This document shows, piece by piece, positions 41,772 through 50,251 of a stretch of DNA of 64,000 bases. The notes under the pieces are model-generated. The model did no database searches. It saw nothing but the letters and a program-made list of their open reading frames with translations, and was not told the DNA's origin. This DNA comes from Thermohalobaculum sp039180675. Lineage in GTDB: Bacteria > Pseudomonadota > Alphaproteobacteria > Rhodobacterales > Rhodobacteraceae. The stretch spans positions 1-64,000 of the forward strand of contig JBCDDC010000008.1 of the NCBI GenBank assembly GCA_039180675.1, given 5' to 3'. Position numbers and translations under genes: made by a program. The first letter of the stretch is position 1, and every line of letters starts with the position of its first letter.

Positions 41772-42707
41772 ATGAAGACGCAAGCCATATTGATGGAGCG
41801 ACCGAAGGCATTGAAATTCAGTGCGCTTTCGCTGGTCGATCCGAAAGATGGTGATGTCGTCGTCTCTGTCCGGCAAAGCGGAATCAGCACAGGCACGGAG
41901 CGCCTGCTCTGGTCCGGCCGCATGCCCCCCTTCCCCGGCATGGGCTATCCGCTTGTCCCCGGCTACGAGACCGTTGGTGAAGTTATCGAGACGACCGAGG
42001 GCGCAGGCATTGATGTCGGCACTCAGGTCTTCGTCCCGGGTGCCAATTGTTTCACCGAAGCACGTGGGCTGTTCGGCGGGGCCGCCTCACAACTTGTCGT
42101 GCCGGCGAAACGGCTCCATGAGGTTCCCCAGGGCATTGGCGAAGAAGCCGTTCTTCTGGCACTTGCCGCAACGGCGCGCCATGCGCTCACTGGCGCTGAG
42201 CGGTTGCCCGAGGTCGTCGTGGGGCACGGTGTTCTCGGCCGCCTGATCGCCCGGATCGCGACGGCGATGGGCGCGGCGCCCCTGGTCTGGGAGACCAATG
42301 AGACCCGCCACGGGGACGCGCGCGGATACTGTGTTGTCAAACCCGAGGATGACGACCGTCAGGACTACGCCGCGATCATGGACGTGAGCGGCGATGCGCA
42401 GATCCTCGACACGCTGATCGGACGCCTTGCTCCCGGCGGAGAGATTGCCCTCGCGGGTTTCTACGCCGAGCGGCTCGGCTTTGACTTCCCGGCCGCTTTC
42501 ATGCGCGAGGCGCGTATGCGGATCGCAGCGGAGTGGAAGCCGGACGATATGGCGGCGGTGCTGCGCATGGTCGCCGACGGCAGGCTCGCACTGGATGGCC
42601 TCATCACGCACCGCGCGACGCCGGAGAATGCGGAGGCGGCCTATCGAACCGCTTTCGAAGACCCGGCCTGCCTGAAGATGATTTTCGACTGGAGAAGCCT
42701 CTCATGA
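41772..42707 (+). CDS. bchC: 3-hydroxyethyl bacteriochlorophyllide a dehydrogenase
   Basis: MDR-superfamily oxidoreductase that oxidises the C3 hydroxyethyl group to acetyl. QSGISTGTERLLWSGRMPPFPGMGYPLVPGYE is the family signature; GHGVLGRLIARIA is the nucleotide-binding loop. 311 residues from ATG 41772 (GGGGAG upstream). First gene of the bchCXYZ-puf superoperon; its stop overlaps bchX (ATGA). Confidence 0.95.
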   Translation: MKTQAILMERPKALKFSALSLVDPKDGDVVVSVRQSGISTGTERLLWSGRMPPFPGMGYPLVPGYETVGEVIETTEGAGIDVGTQVFVPGANCFTEARGLFGGAASQLVVPAKRLHEVPQGIGEEAVLLALAATARHALTGAERLPEVVVGHGVLGRLIARIATAMGAAPLVWETNETRHGDARGYCVVKPEDDDRQDYAAIMDVSGDAQILDTLIGRLAPGGEIALAGFYAERLGFDFPAAFMREARMRIAAEWKPDDMAAVLRMVADGRLALDGLITHRATPENAEAAYRTAFEDPACLKMIFDWRSLS

Positions 42708-43720
42708 GCCCCGCCGACGGACAGGAACCGCTCAAGCTGGAACCCGGCCAAGATGTCACCCTCCGTGACGAAGCGGCAGTGGAACCTGATCCGGTACATA
42801 CCGGGCCGGTCACCAAAGAAACCCAGATCATCGCAATCTATGGCAAGGGCGGGATCGGCAAGTCCTTCACGCTGTCGAACCTCAGCTACATGATGGCTCA
42901 GCAGGGCAAGCGCGTGCTGCTGATCGGCTGCGATCCAAAGTCGGATACAACCAGCCTTCTCTTCGGCGGCAAGGCCTGCCCGACGATCATCGAGACCTCG
43001 ACCAAGAAGAAACTAGCTGGCGAGGAACTGACCATCTCGGACGTCTGCTTCAAGCGCGACGGCGTCTTCGCGATGGAACTCGGCGGGCCGGAAGTTGGAC
43101 GTGGCTGCGGCGGACGCGGCATCATTCATGGCTTTGAAACCCTTGAGAAACTGGGCTTCCACGACTGGGATTTCGACTACATCCTGCTGGACTTCCTCGG
43201 CGACGTGGTCTGTGGCGGCTTCGGCCTGCCGATCGCGCGCGACATGTGCCAAAAGGTCATTGTCGTCGGCTCGAACGACCTCCAGTCGCTCTACGTCGCC
43301 AACAATGTCTGTTCCGCGGTCGAGTATTTCCGCAAGCTCGGCGGAAATGTCGGCGTTGCAGGGCTCGTCGTGAACAAGGACGACAATACAGGCGAGGCAC
43401 AGGCTTTCGCCGATGCCGTCGGCATCCCAATCCTCGCCGCGATACCTGCCAATGACGATCTGCGGCGCAAATCCGCGAACTACGAGATCGTCGGCCGCCC
43501 TGACGGCGATTGGGGCGATCTCTTCGCCGGTCTGGCCGAGCAGGTCGCCGCCGCCCCACCACAACAGCCTTCTCCTCTCTCGAATGATGGTCTTCTGGCG
43601 ATCTTCGACGGCGAGGAGCAGGACACTGGCTTCGTGATGGAGCCTGCCACCACGGCCGATATGTGCGGCCTAGAATGGACCCCGAAACCCTCATTGGAGG
43701 TTGTATACGACAATGTTTGA
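42704..43720 (+). CDS. bchX: Chlorophyllide a reductase iron protein
   Basis: NifH-like ATPase that delivers electrons to BchYZ for B-ring reduction. P-loop IYGKGGIGKSFTLSNLS, cluster cysteines in GRGCGGRG and DVVCGGFG. 338 residues; distinct from BchL (also here) by its N-terminal extension. Its stop overlaps a 22-codon ORF that precedes bchY. Confidence 0.96.
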   Translation: MSPADGQEPLKLEPGQDVTLRDEAAVEPDPVHTGPVTKETQIIAIYGKGGIGKSFTLSNLSYMMAQQGKRVLLIGCDPKSDTTSLLFGGKACPTIIETSTKKKLAGEELTISDVCFKRDGVFAMELGGPEVGRGCGGRGIIHGFETLEKLGFHDWDFDYILLDFLGDVVCGGFGLPIARDMCQKVIVVGSNDLQSLYVANNVCSAVEYFRKLGGNVGVAGLVVNKDDNTGEAQAFADAVGIPILAAIPANDDLRRKSANYEIVGRPDGDWGDLFAGLAEQVAAAPPQQPSPLSNDGLLAIFDGEEQDTGFVMEPATTADMCGLEWTPKPSLEVVYDNV

Positions 43721-43781
43721 CCTCGACCGCCTTGCCGAATTCGACCGTTTGCTACCGCCCTGCCCGCTAGAGACTGAATGA
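43713..43781 (+). CDS. 22-codon ORF linking bchX and bchY (possible coupled leader peptide)
   Basis: ATG at 43713 overlaps the bchX stop, and the TGA at 43779-43781 overlaps the bchY ATG (ATGA). GGAGG lies 12 bases upstream. Peptide: MFDLDRLAEFDRLLPPCPL plus three residues. bchY has no convincing ribosome site of its own, so translating this ORF would bring ribosomes to bchY. Too short to judge by codon use. Confidence 0.45.
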   Translation: MFDLDRLAEFDRLLPPCPLETE

Positions 43782-45340
43782 CCGACCTGACTGACAGCAC
43801 GGAACAGATGGTGCCTGAGGATCCTCCAGATCTCGGCCATGCCGGCTGTCATGCGGGCGCCGATCAGATGCGCGAAGCGGCGGAGAAGGCCGGAAAGTCT
43901 GAGGTGCTGGAGCGCTATGCCAAGGACTATCCTCAAGGACCGCATGACAAGCCTCAGAGCATGTGCCCGGCCTTCGGCTCGCTCCGCGTTGGGCTGAGGA
44001 TGAAGCGCACGGCGACGGTGCTGTCCGGCTCCGCCTGCTGTGTCTACGGACTGACCTTTACCTCGCACTTCTACGGCGCGCGCCGCTCGGTCGGTTATGT
44101 TCCCTTCGACTCCGAGACGCTCGTCACGGGCAAGCTATTCGAGGACATCAAGGAAGCTGTCGAGGCGCTGGCCGACCCGGAGAAATACGACGCAGTTGTG
44201 GTAACGAACCTCTGCGTGCCGACCGCCTCGGGCGTGCCGCTGCAATTGCTGCCGAAACAGATCAACGGGGTGCGCATCGTCGGAATCGACGTGCCTGGCT
44301 TTGGCATCCCGACCCATGCTGAGGCCAAGGATGTGTTGGCCGGTGCGATGCTCGCCTACGCCCGCGAGGAGGCCGAGGCCGGAGCGGTCGCGGCTCCCGA
44401 AGGCGGTAAGTCGGATATGCCGAGCGTCACGCTGCTTGGCGAGATGTTCCCGGCGGACCCGATGATCATCGGGCAGATGTTGGCGCCTATGGGGCTTGCC
44501 GCCGGACCGGTTGTCCCAACCCGCGAATGGCGCGAGCTTTACTCAGCCCTCGACTGCGCAACCGTTGCAGCGATCCATCCGTTCTATACGGACAGCATCC
44601 GCCAATTCGGTGCCGCAGGCCGCTCGATCGTTGGATCTGCGCCAGTGGGGGCAGACGGAACCGCAGATTGGCTGGCCGCAATCGGCGAGGCCTGCGGCAT
44701 TGCCGCCGACAAGATCGCAGCCACGCAGAACGCTTTCATTCCCGCGATCAAGGGCGCACTCGGCGCCATGCCGATCAATGGCCGGATCACCGTTTCCGGC
44801 TACGAAGGATCGGAACTTCTCGTCGCCCGCCTCCTGATCGAAAGCGGCGCGGATGTCCGATATGTCGGCACAGCCTGCCCGAAGACGAAGTGGTCGCAAC
44901 CGGATGCTGAGTGGCTCTCGGCCAAAGGGATCGAGGTGAACTACCGCGCCTCGCTCGAAGACGACATCGCAGCGGTCGATGAGTTCCAACCGAACCTCGC
45001 AATCGGCACCACGCCTGTTGTCCAGCACGCCAAGGAACAGGCGATCCCGTCGCTCTACTTCACAAACCTGATCTCGGCCCGGCCGCTCATGGGTCCCGCG
45101 GGTGCAGGCTCGCTCGCGCAGGTGATCAACGGCGCCATGGGCAGCAAGGACCGGTTCGACCAGATGCGCGCCTTCTTCGAGGGCACCGGCGAAGGCGAGA
45201 ACGCCGGAATCTGGGAGAACACCCCAAAGCACCGCCCCGACTTCCGCAAGAAATACGCCCGCAATCTGGAGCGGATGCAGACCAAAGCCCAGGCAGAGCG
45301 CGACGAGTTCGTCGAAGGCATCGGGGAGGGCGTCGGCTGA
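43778..45340 (+). CDS. bchY: Chlorophyllide a reductase subunit Y
   Basis: NifD-like catalytic subunit of chlorophyllide a reductase. QSMCPAFGSLRVGLRMKRT and SGSACCVYGLTFTSHFYGARRS carry cluster cysteines; VVTNLCVPTASGVPLQLLP follows. 520 residues. ATG overlaps the preceding mini-ORF; its TGA overlaps bchZ (TGATG). Confidence 0.95.
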   Translation: MTDLTDSTEQMVPEDPPDLGHAGCHAGADQMREAAEKAGKSEVLERYAKDYPQGPHDKPQSMCPAFGSLRVGLRMKRTATVLSGSACCVYGLTFTSHFYGARRSVGYVPFDSETLVTGKLFEDIKEAVEALADPEKYDAVVVTNLCVPTASGVPLQLLPKQINGVRIVGIDVPGFGIPTHAEAKDVLAGAMLAYAREEAEAGAVAAPEGGKSDMPSVTLLGEMFPADPMIIGQMLAPMGLAAGPVVPTREWRELYSALDCATVAAIHPFYTDSIRQFGAAGRSIVGSAPVGADGTADWLAAIGEACGIAADKIAATQNAFIPAIKGALGAMPINGRITVSGYEGSELLVARLLIESGADVRYVGTACPKTKWSQPDAEWLSAKGIEVNYRASLEDDIAAVDEFQPNLAIGTTPVVQHAKEQAIPSLYFTNLISARPLMGPAGAGSLAQVINGAMGSKDRFDQMRAFFEGTGEGENAGIWENTPKHRPDFRKKYARNLERMQTKAQAERDEFVEGIGEGVG

Positions 45341-46794
45341 TGTTGATCCTCGATCTCGACAGGGCGGGCGGCTACTGGGGCGCGGTTTACAGCTTTACCG
45401 CGATCAAGGGCCTTCAAGTGATCATCGACGGCCCCGTGGGCTGTGAGAACCTGCCTGTTACCTCAGTCCTGCACTACACTGACGGGCTGCCGCCACACGA
45501 ACTGCCCATCGTGGTGACGGGTCTGGCTGAGGAGGAACTGGGCCGCGAGGGCACCGAAGGCTCGATGAAGCGCGCCTGGGGCGTGCTGCGCAAGGATGAG
45601 CCAGCCGTGGTCGTCACCGGCTCAATCGCTGAGATGATCGGCGGCGGCGTGACGCCAGAGGGCACCAATATCCAACGCTTCCTGCCTCGCACGATCGACG
45701 AGGACATGTGGGAAAGCGCGGACCGTGCGCTCGTCTGGCTATGGAAGAACTACGGGATCAAGGCGGGCAAGACCCCCAAGCAGCGCAAGCTGAAGGAAGG
45801 TGACGCGCCGCGGGTGAACATCATCGGCCCACAATACGGCCAGTTCAACATGGCCTCCGATCTGGCCGAGATCCGTCGTCTGGTCGAGGGGATCGGCTGC
45901 CGGATCAATATGGTCTTCCCGCTGGGCAGCCACCTCGCCGATACCGGGCGCCTGGTGGACTCAGAGGTCAACATCTGCATGTACCGCGAGTTCGGCCGCG
46001 CGCTCTGCGAGGAACTCGACACGCCCTTCCTGCAAGCCCCGATCGGGCTGGAGAGCACGACGCGTTTCCTTCGCACGCTTGGCGAGCTCACCGGCCTCGA
46101 TCCCGAGCCCTTCATCGAGCGGGAGAAGCATACAACGTTGAAACCGATGTGGGATCTCTGGCGCTCGGTCACGCAGGACTTTTACGCGACCGCGAGCTTC
46201 GGGATCGTCGCAACAGAAACCTACACCCGCGGCATCCGGAACTTTCTCGAAGAAGATCTCGGCTTCCCCTGCCACTTCGCGTTTGCGCGGTCCGCTGGCG
46301 TCAAACCAGACAATCAGGCGGTGCGCGAGGCGATTGCCGAGAAGCCGCCGATGATTGTCTTCGGCAGCTACAACGAGCGCATGTATCTGGCCGAGCAGGG
46401 TGCCCGGTCGATCTACATCCCCGTCTCGTTCCCAGGCACCGCGATCCGCCGCCATACCGGCACGCCGTACATGGGCTACGCGGGCGCGACTTGGATGCTG
46501 CAGGAAGTGGCCAATGCGCTGTTCGACGCGCTCTTCCACATCCTCCCGCTCTCGACCGAGATGGACAAGGTCGCACCGACGCCCGCGCGGCTGGTCCACG
46601 AAGTGAGCTGGGAGCCGGCTGCGAATGCCGCGCTCGAGGCCGAGGTCGAGGCGCAGCCCGTCCTGATCCGAATTTCCGCAGCCAAGCGCCTGCGCGACGC
46701 GGCCGAAGCCGCAGCACGCGCAGCCGGCGAGACGAGCGTCACGGAGGACCGTGTCGCTGAGACCATTCAATCCCGCGGGGGGCAGGCCGCATGA
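45340..46794 (+). CDS. bchZ: Chlorophyllide a reductase subunit Z
   Basis: NifK-like partner of BchY. DRAGGYWGAVYSFTAIKGLQVIIDGPVGCENLP with the cluster Cys, GSIAEMIGGGVTPEGT and FGSYNERMYLAEQG. 484 residues. Promoters of puf genes often lie inside bchZ; I did not find a specific one. Confidence 0.95.
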   Translation: MLILDLDRAGGYWGAVYSFTAIKGLQVIIDGPVGCENLPVTSVLHYTDGLPPHELPIVVTGLAEEELGREGTEGSMKRAWGVLRKDEPAVVVTGSIAEMIGGGVTPEGTNIQRFLPRTIDEDMWESADRALVWLWKNYGIKAGKTPKQRKLKEGDAPRVNIIGPQYGQFNMASDLAEIRRLVEGIGCRINMVFPLGSHLADTGRLVDSEVNICMYREFGRALCEELDTPFLQAPIGLESTTRFLRTLGELTGLDPEPFIEREKHTTLKPMWDLWRSVTQDFYATASFGIVATETYTRGIRNFLEEDLGFPCHFAFARSAGVKPDNQAVREAIAEKPPMIVFGSYNERMYLAEQGARSIYIPVSFPGTAIRRHTGTPYMGYAGATWMLQEVANALFDALFHILPLSTEMDKVAPTPARLVHEVSWEPAANAALEAEVEAQPVLIRISAAKRLRDAAEAAARAAGETSVTEDRVAETIQSRGGQAA

Positions 46795-46826
46795 CCCACC
46801 AGCCGCATCAACAGAGAGGTAGGACA

Positions 46827-47033
46827 ATGTCCAAAACGAAACGGACGCCTCGCCAGAGCCGGATCAAATCGGCCGAGTACAAGGCGTTTTTCTATCTCAG
46901 CTATCCGGTGTTCCTCGTCGCCGCCCTGGTTGGACGCCTCGCGCCCAACTCGGAAACGCGCCACGGGCTGAACGTCTTTGCGGAAGCCAAAGAGATGGCG
47001 AACACGATCATCCCCTTTGCATTCATGCATTGA
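46827..47033 (+). CDS. pufQ: PufQ, bacteriochlorophyll/LH1 assembly protein
   Basis: Small protein with one membrane helix (about 18-38: KAFFYLSYPVFLVAALVGRL) and the roseobacter-type ending EAKEMANTIIPFAFMH. It precedes pufBA as in Rhodobacterales, where PufQ helps bacteriochlorophyll production. I prefer ATG 46827, with AGAGAGG 7-10 bases upstream, over the ATG at 46791 that overlaps the bchZ stop. 68 residues. Confidence 0.85.
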   Translation: MSKTKRTPRQSRIKSAEYKAFFYLSYPVFLVAALVGRLAPNSETRHGLNVFAEAKEMANTIIPFAFMH

Positions 47034-47106
47034 GGGGACCCGAGTTCCGGGGAGGGGCGACCTGATCCGGATCGCCGAAGCGGTACGTCCGCCGAGGCAA
47101 ACCCCG

Positions 47107-47123
47107 CCGCACGGGAGGTGCGG
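47107..47123 (+). other. Hairpin in the pufQ-pufB leader
   Basis: CCGCAC-GGGAG-GTGCGG can fold into a 6-bp stem. It lies in the 125-base gap before pufB, where puf mRNA 5' ends are processed and stabilised in Rhodobacter; function here is inferred from position only. Confidence 0.35.
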
Positions 47124-47158
47124 TAATGGCCTAAAGCCTTTCAGCTGGAGGAAGTTCG

Positions 47159-47377
47159 ATGGCTGATGAAAAGGTCCACTGGTCAGGGCTGACAGACAAC
47201 GAAGCGAAAGAGTTTCACGAAGTCTACATGAGCGGACTGATTCTCTTCACTGGCGTTGCTGTGGTTGCCCACCTGCTCGTGTGGATTTGGCGCCCCTGGA
47301 TTCCGGGACGCGATGGCTATGCGATGCTGGAAGAGGCGACGAGGTTGGCTGATGCCGCTTCACGCCTGATCGGATGA
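47159..47377 (+). CDS. pufB: LH1 beta subunit with long C-terminal extension
   Basis: Light-harvesting 1 beta polypeptide: SGLTDNEAKEFHEVYMSG, bacteriochlorophyll ligand His38 in VVAHLLV, and WRPW near residue 47. Typical LH1 beta ends there (48-49 residues). This one continues 25 residues (IPGRDGYAMLEEATRLADAASRLIG) that look like an amphipathic helix on the periplasmic side. The extension is in frame, coding-like and ends just before the GGAGG of pufA, so it is not readthrough of a normal spacer. GGAGG precedes the ATG. Confidence 0.95.
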   Translation: MADEKVHWSGLTDNEAKEFHEVYMSGLILFTGVAVVAHLLVWIWRPWIPGRDGYAMLEEATRLADAASRLIG

Positions 47378-47387
47378 GGAGGACTGG

Positions 47388-47528
47388 ATGAGCAAGTTCT
47401 ACAAGATTTGGCTCGTTTGGGACCCGCGCCGCGTGCTCGTTGCGCAGGGTGTGTTCCTGTTCGCCCTCGCCGCGATGATCCATCTCGTTCTGCTCTCGAC
47501 TGAGCGGTTCAACTGGTTCGTCGGCTGA
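47388..47528 (+). CDS. pufA: LH1 alpha subunit, short C-terminus
   Basis: Too short for most ORF filters. MSKFYKIWLVWDPRRVLVAQG, ligand His32 in AAMIHLVLLST and the Trp43 that hydrogen-bonds the pigment (FNWFVG end). 46 residues; Rhodobacter LH1 alpha has about 54-58, with a further periplasmic tail after the NW motif that is missing here. Starts 10 bases after pufB behind GGAGGA. Confidence 0.95.
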   Translation: MSKFYKIWLVWDPRRVLVAQGVFLFALAAMIHLVLLSTERFNWFVG

Positions 47529-47543
47529 TCTGACCAAGACAAG

Positions 47544-47571
47544 ACGGCGGGCGGGCGCGCCCGGCCGCCGT
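47544..47571 (+). terminator. pufA-pufL intercistronic hairpin
   Basis: ACGGCGGGCGGGCGCGCCCGGCCGCCGT region folds into a very GC-rich stem directly after pufA. In Rhodobacter the equivalent hairpin protects the pufBA segment from 3' decay and sets the excess of LH1 over reaction-centre mRNA; same role inferred. Confidence 0.75.
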
Positions 47572-47644
47572 CGAACAAAGGACGAAACTGAACAATCCTG
47601 GGGTCATGTGACCTCGGGCGACTAAACCCTCGGAGGGTTGACCA

Positions 47645-48487
47645 ATGGCAATGCTCAGCTTTGAGAAAAAATATCGAGTACGCGGTGGCACGCTGATCGG
47701 GGGTGACCTGTTCGACTTCTGGGTCGGGCCTTTCTGGGTTGGCTTCTTCGGCATCACCACGCTGTTCTTCTCCTTCATCGGCACGGTGCTGATCTTCTGG
47801 GGTGCAGCACTCGGGCCCACATGGAACCCGTGGACGCTGTCGATCAATCCGCCGCCCTTTGAATACGGCCTGGCACTGGCGCCGATGGCGGATGGAGGCC
47901 TCTGGCAGATCATCACGATTTGCGCGACCGCCGCCTTCCTTTCCTGGATGATGCGGCAGGTCGAGATCAGCCGTAAGCTCGGCATGGGCTACCACGTGCC
48001 CTTCGCCTTCAGCTTCGCAATCCTCGCCTACGTGACGCTGGTGATCTTCCGGCCGCTATGGCTCGGGGCGTGGGGGCACGGCTTCCCCTATGGCATCTTT
48101 AGCCACCTCGAGTGGGTCTCGGGCGTCGGGTATGAATACGCCGCCTTCCACTACAATCCGGCGCATATGATCGCGATCACCTTCTTCTTCACCAACTGTC
48201 TGGCGCTGGCCCTGCACGGATCGTTGATCCTCTCGGCGGTCAACCCGTCATCCGGCCCGGTGAAGAGCCCAGAATACGAGGATACATTCTTCCGCGACAC
48301 GATCGGCTATTCGATCGGCACACTGGGCATTCATCGCCTTGGCCTGTTCCTCGCGATCAACGCGTCGTTCTGGTCAGCGGTCTGCATGATCATTACCGGA
48401 ACCGTCTGGACCGATACATGGCCCGAGTGGTGGGAGTGGTGGCGCGAGCTGCCGATCTGGCCTGCCGACCCGACTGCGACCGAATAA
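47645..48487 (+). CDS. pufL: Photosynthetic reaction centre L subunit
   Basis: Five-helix membrane subunit binding the special pair, bacteriopheophytin and QA/QB iron. LSFEKKYRVRGGTLIGGDLFDFW at the N-terminus, special-pair ligand in HYNPAHM, non-haem Fe ligands in LALHGS and GIHRLG. 280 residues; GGAGGGT ribosome site lies within a small AACCCTC/AGGGTT stem. Confidence 0.97.
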   Translation: MAMLSFEKKYRVRGGTLIGGDLFDFWVGPFWVGFFGITTLFFSFIGTVLIFWGAALGPTWNPWTLSINPPPFEYGLALAPMADGGLWQIITICATAAFLSWMMRQVEISRKLGMGYHVPFAFSFAILAYVTLVIFRPLWLGAWGHGFPYGIFSHLEWVSGVGYEYAAFHYNPAHMIAITFFFTNCLALALHGSLILSAVNPSSGPVKSPEYEDTFFRDTIGYSIGTLGIHRLGLFLAINASFWSAVCMIITGTVWTDTWPEWWEWWRELPIWPADPTATE

Positions 48488-48499
48488 GGGAGACCGGAC

Positions 48500-49441
48500 A
48501 TGGAGTATCAAAATATCTTCACCCAAACCCAGGTTCGCGGTCCGGCGGAAATGGGCATTCCGGTTGACGAAACCTATGGCGACCGTTGGGGTGTCCCCGC
48601 GTTCTCCCGCATCGTCGGCTATTTCGGGAACGCGCAGTTCGGGCCGATCTATCTCGGCTTCTGGGGCGTCGTCTCGATCATCACTGGTACCCTCTGGTTC
48701 ACCATGGTGGGCTTCTGGTACTGGGATCAGGTCGACTGGTCGATCGGCCGGTTCTTCCAGCAGCTGTTCTGGCTGTCGCTCGATCCGCCGCTGCCAGAGC
48801 ACGGGTTGAACCTGCTGATCCCGTGGCAGGAGGGCGGCTATTTCCTGTTGGCCAGTTTCTTCCTCCTAGTCTCGGTGCTGACCTGGTGGGTGCGGACATA
48901 TATGCGGGCACTTGCGCTCGGCATGGGCACGCATGTGGCTTGGGCCTTCGCCTCGGCAATCTGGCTCTTCCTGGTGCTAGGCCTCTTCCGGCCGCTCGCG
49001 ATGGGAAGCTGGTCGGAGGCCGTGCCCTACGGCATCTTCAGCCACTTGGACTGGACGCAGAACTTCAGCCTGGAATGGGGTAACCTGTTCTATAATCCGT
49101 TCCACGCGCTTTCGATCGTGTTCCTCTACGGCTCGGCAGTTCTCTTCGCGATGCATGCGGGTACGATCCTGGCGACGACCCGCGTCGGCGGGGAGCGGGA
49201 GCTAGAACAGATCACCGATCGCGGGACTGCAGGTGAGCGCGGCGCGTTGTTCTGGCGCTGGACGATGGGCTTCAACGCCACGATCGAGTCGATCCACCGC
49301 TGGGCCTGGTGGTTCGCGGTGCTGACCACACTGACCGGCGGCATCGGCATTCTGCTGACAGGAACCGTGGTAGACGACTGGTTTGGCTGGGCCGAGAGAC
49401 ACGGCTTCGCGCCAGTGGCCTACGAATACGCGACCCCGTAA
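48500..49441 (+). CDS. pufM: Photosynthetic reaction centre M subunit
   Basis: Partner of L, binding QA and the carotenoid. MEYQNIFTQTQVRGPAEMG, special-pair ligand in YNPFHALSI, Fe ligands in FAMHAGTIL and ESIHRWAWW. 313 residues, ending AYEYATP. No pufX or tetrahaem pufC follows; the next gene is crtA. Confidence 0.97.
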   Translation: MEYQNIFTQTQVRGPAEMGIPVDETYGDRWGVPAFSRIVGYFGNAQFGPIYLGFWGVVSIITGTLWFTMVGFWYWDQVDWSIGRFFQQLFWLSLDPPLPEHGLNLLIPWQEGGYFLLASFFLLVSVLTWWVRTYMRALALGMGTHVAWAFASAIWLFLVLGLFRPLAMGSWSEAVPYGIFSHLDWTQNFSLEWGNLFYNPFHALSIVFLYGSAVLFAMHAGTILATTRVGGERELEQITDRGTAGERGALFWRWTMGFNATIESIHRWAWWFAVLTTLTGGIGILLTGTVVDDWFGWAERHGFAPVAYEYATP

Positions 49442-49476
49442 TCTGCTGCCAAAGCGCAGTCAGACCGGTAACATGC

Positions 49477-49502
49477 GCGGGCGGGGGGCAACCTCCGCCC
49501 GC
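49477..49502 (+). terminator. Hairpin between pufM and crtA
   Basis: GCGGGCGG and CCGCCCGC pair perfectly, extendable inward by three pairs, leaving a small loop. No T-tract. It may end or stabilise the pufBALM transcript, with partial readthrough into crtA. Confidence 0.6.
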
Positions 49503-49519
49503 AAATCTTTGAGGACCCG

Positions 49520-50251
49520 ATGCCCCAGACGATCGCCCTATCGCTGTTTCGCTTTGCGAGCGTGCCGGCGCAGATTTGGGCTTTCAGCCAGATGGGGTTG
49601 TCGCGCCCGGCGCTCTCCCGTCTAAGGAACCTGCAATTCTACAAGATGTTCGGCACGGGAACGGGTGAGGGCTTCACACCCGTTCCGAACTTTGGCGTCT
49701 ACGGGCTGATGAGCGTCTGGCCCGATCTGGAGATTGCCTGCCGGAGGATCGAGGAGGCCCCCGTCTTTGCGCGTTATCGCGCGCATGCCGAAGAGAACTG
49801 CACCCTTTATCTCAGCGCTGTCTCCTCGCGCGGTGCGTGGGACGGGAAAAACCCATTCGAAACTGATGAGAGCTTGCCGAAGGCCCCACTCGCCGTTTTG
49901 ACCCGGGCAACGCTCAGATCTTCCGCTTTGCGCGGATTCTGGAGCCAGGTCCCAGAGGTTGAGGCGCGCATCCGGGACGAAGTAAGGGGCCCTCTGCTTT
50001 TCAAGATCGGCATGGGCGAAGTGCCTTGGCTCCAGCAAGTCACTTTCTCGGTCTGGTCCAGCGAAGAGGAGATGGTCCGCTTCGCCTACCGGAGCGAAGC
50101 CCATAGCGAAGCGATCCGAAATGTGCGGCGAGGCGACTGGTTTCGGGAGGAGCTTTACGCCCGGTTCGCAATCACCGGGGCAGAAGGGGATTGGGAGGGC
50201 ATGTCGCTACCCTCCCGTCTGGGTGTTCAGCCCGTAAGAGCCTTTGCCTGA
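49520..50251 (+). CDS. crtA: Spheroidene monooxygenase
   Basis: Haem-containing monooxygenase making spheroidenone under oxygen. Family block FYKMFGTGTGEGFTPVPNFGVYGLMSVW and PLLFKIGMGEVPWLQQVTFSVWSS. 243 residues; ATG at 49520 with GAGG upstream. Placement directly behind pufM is unusual: in Rhodobacter crtA lies beside bchI and crtI. The 3' end overlaps the convergent helix-hairpin-helix gene by 25 bases. Confidence 0.92.
   Translation: MPQTIALSLFRFASVPAQIWAFSQMGLSRPALSRLRNLQFYKMFGTGTGEGFTPVPNFGVYGLMSVWPDLEIACRRIEEAPVFARYRAHAEENCTLYLSAVSSRGAWDGKNPFETDESLPKAPLAVLTRATLRSSALRGFWSQVPEVEARIRDEVRGPLLFKIGMGEVPWLQQVTFSVWSSEEEMVRFAYRSEAHSEAIRNVRRGDWFREELYARFAITGAEGDWEGMSLPSRLGVQPVRAFA

Noticed and set aside
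47107..47571. CRISPR-like or other array in the puf leader and spacer
   Set aside because: Only individual hairpins, no repeated units; they fit puf mRNA processing elements. No CRISPR array was seen anywhere in the window.
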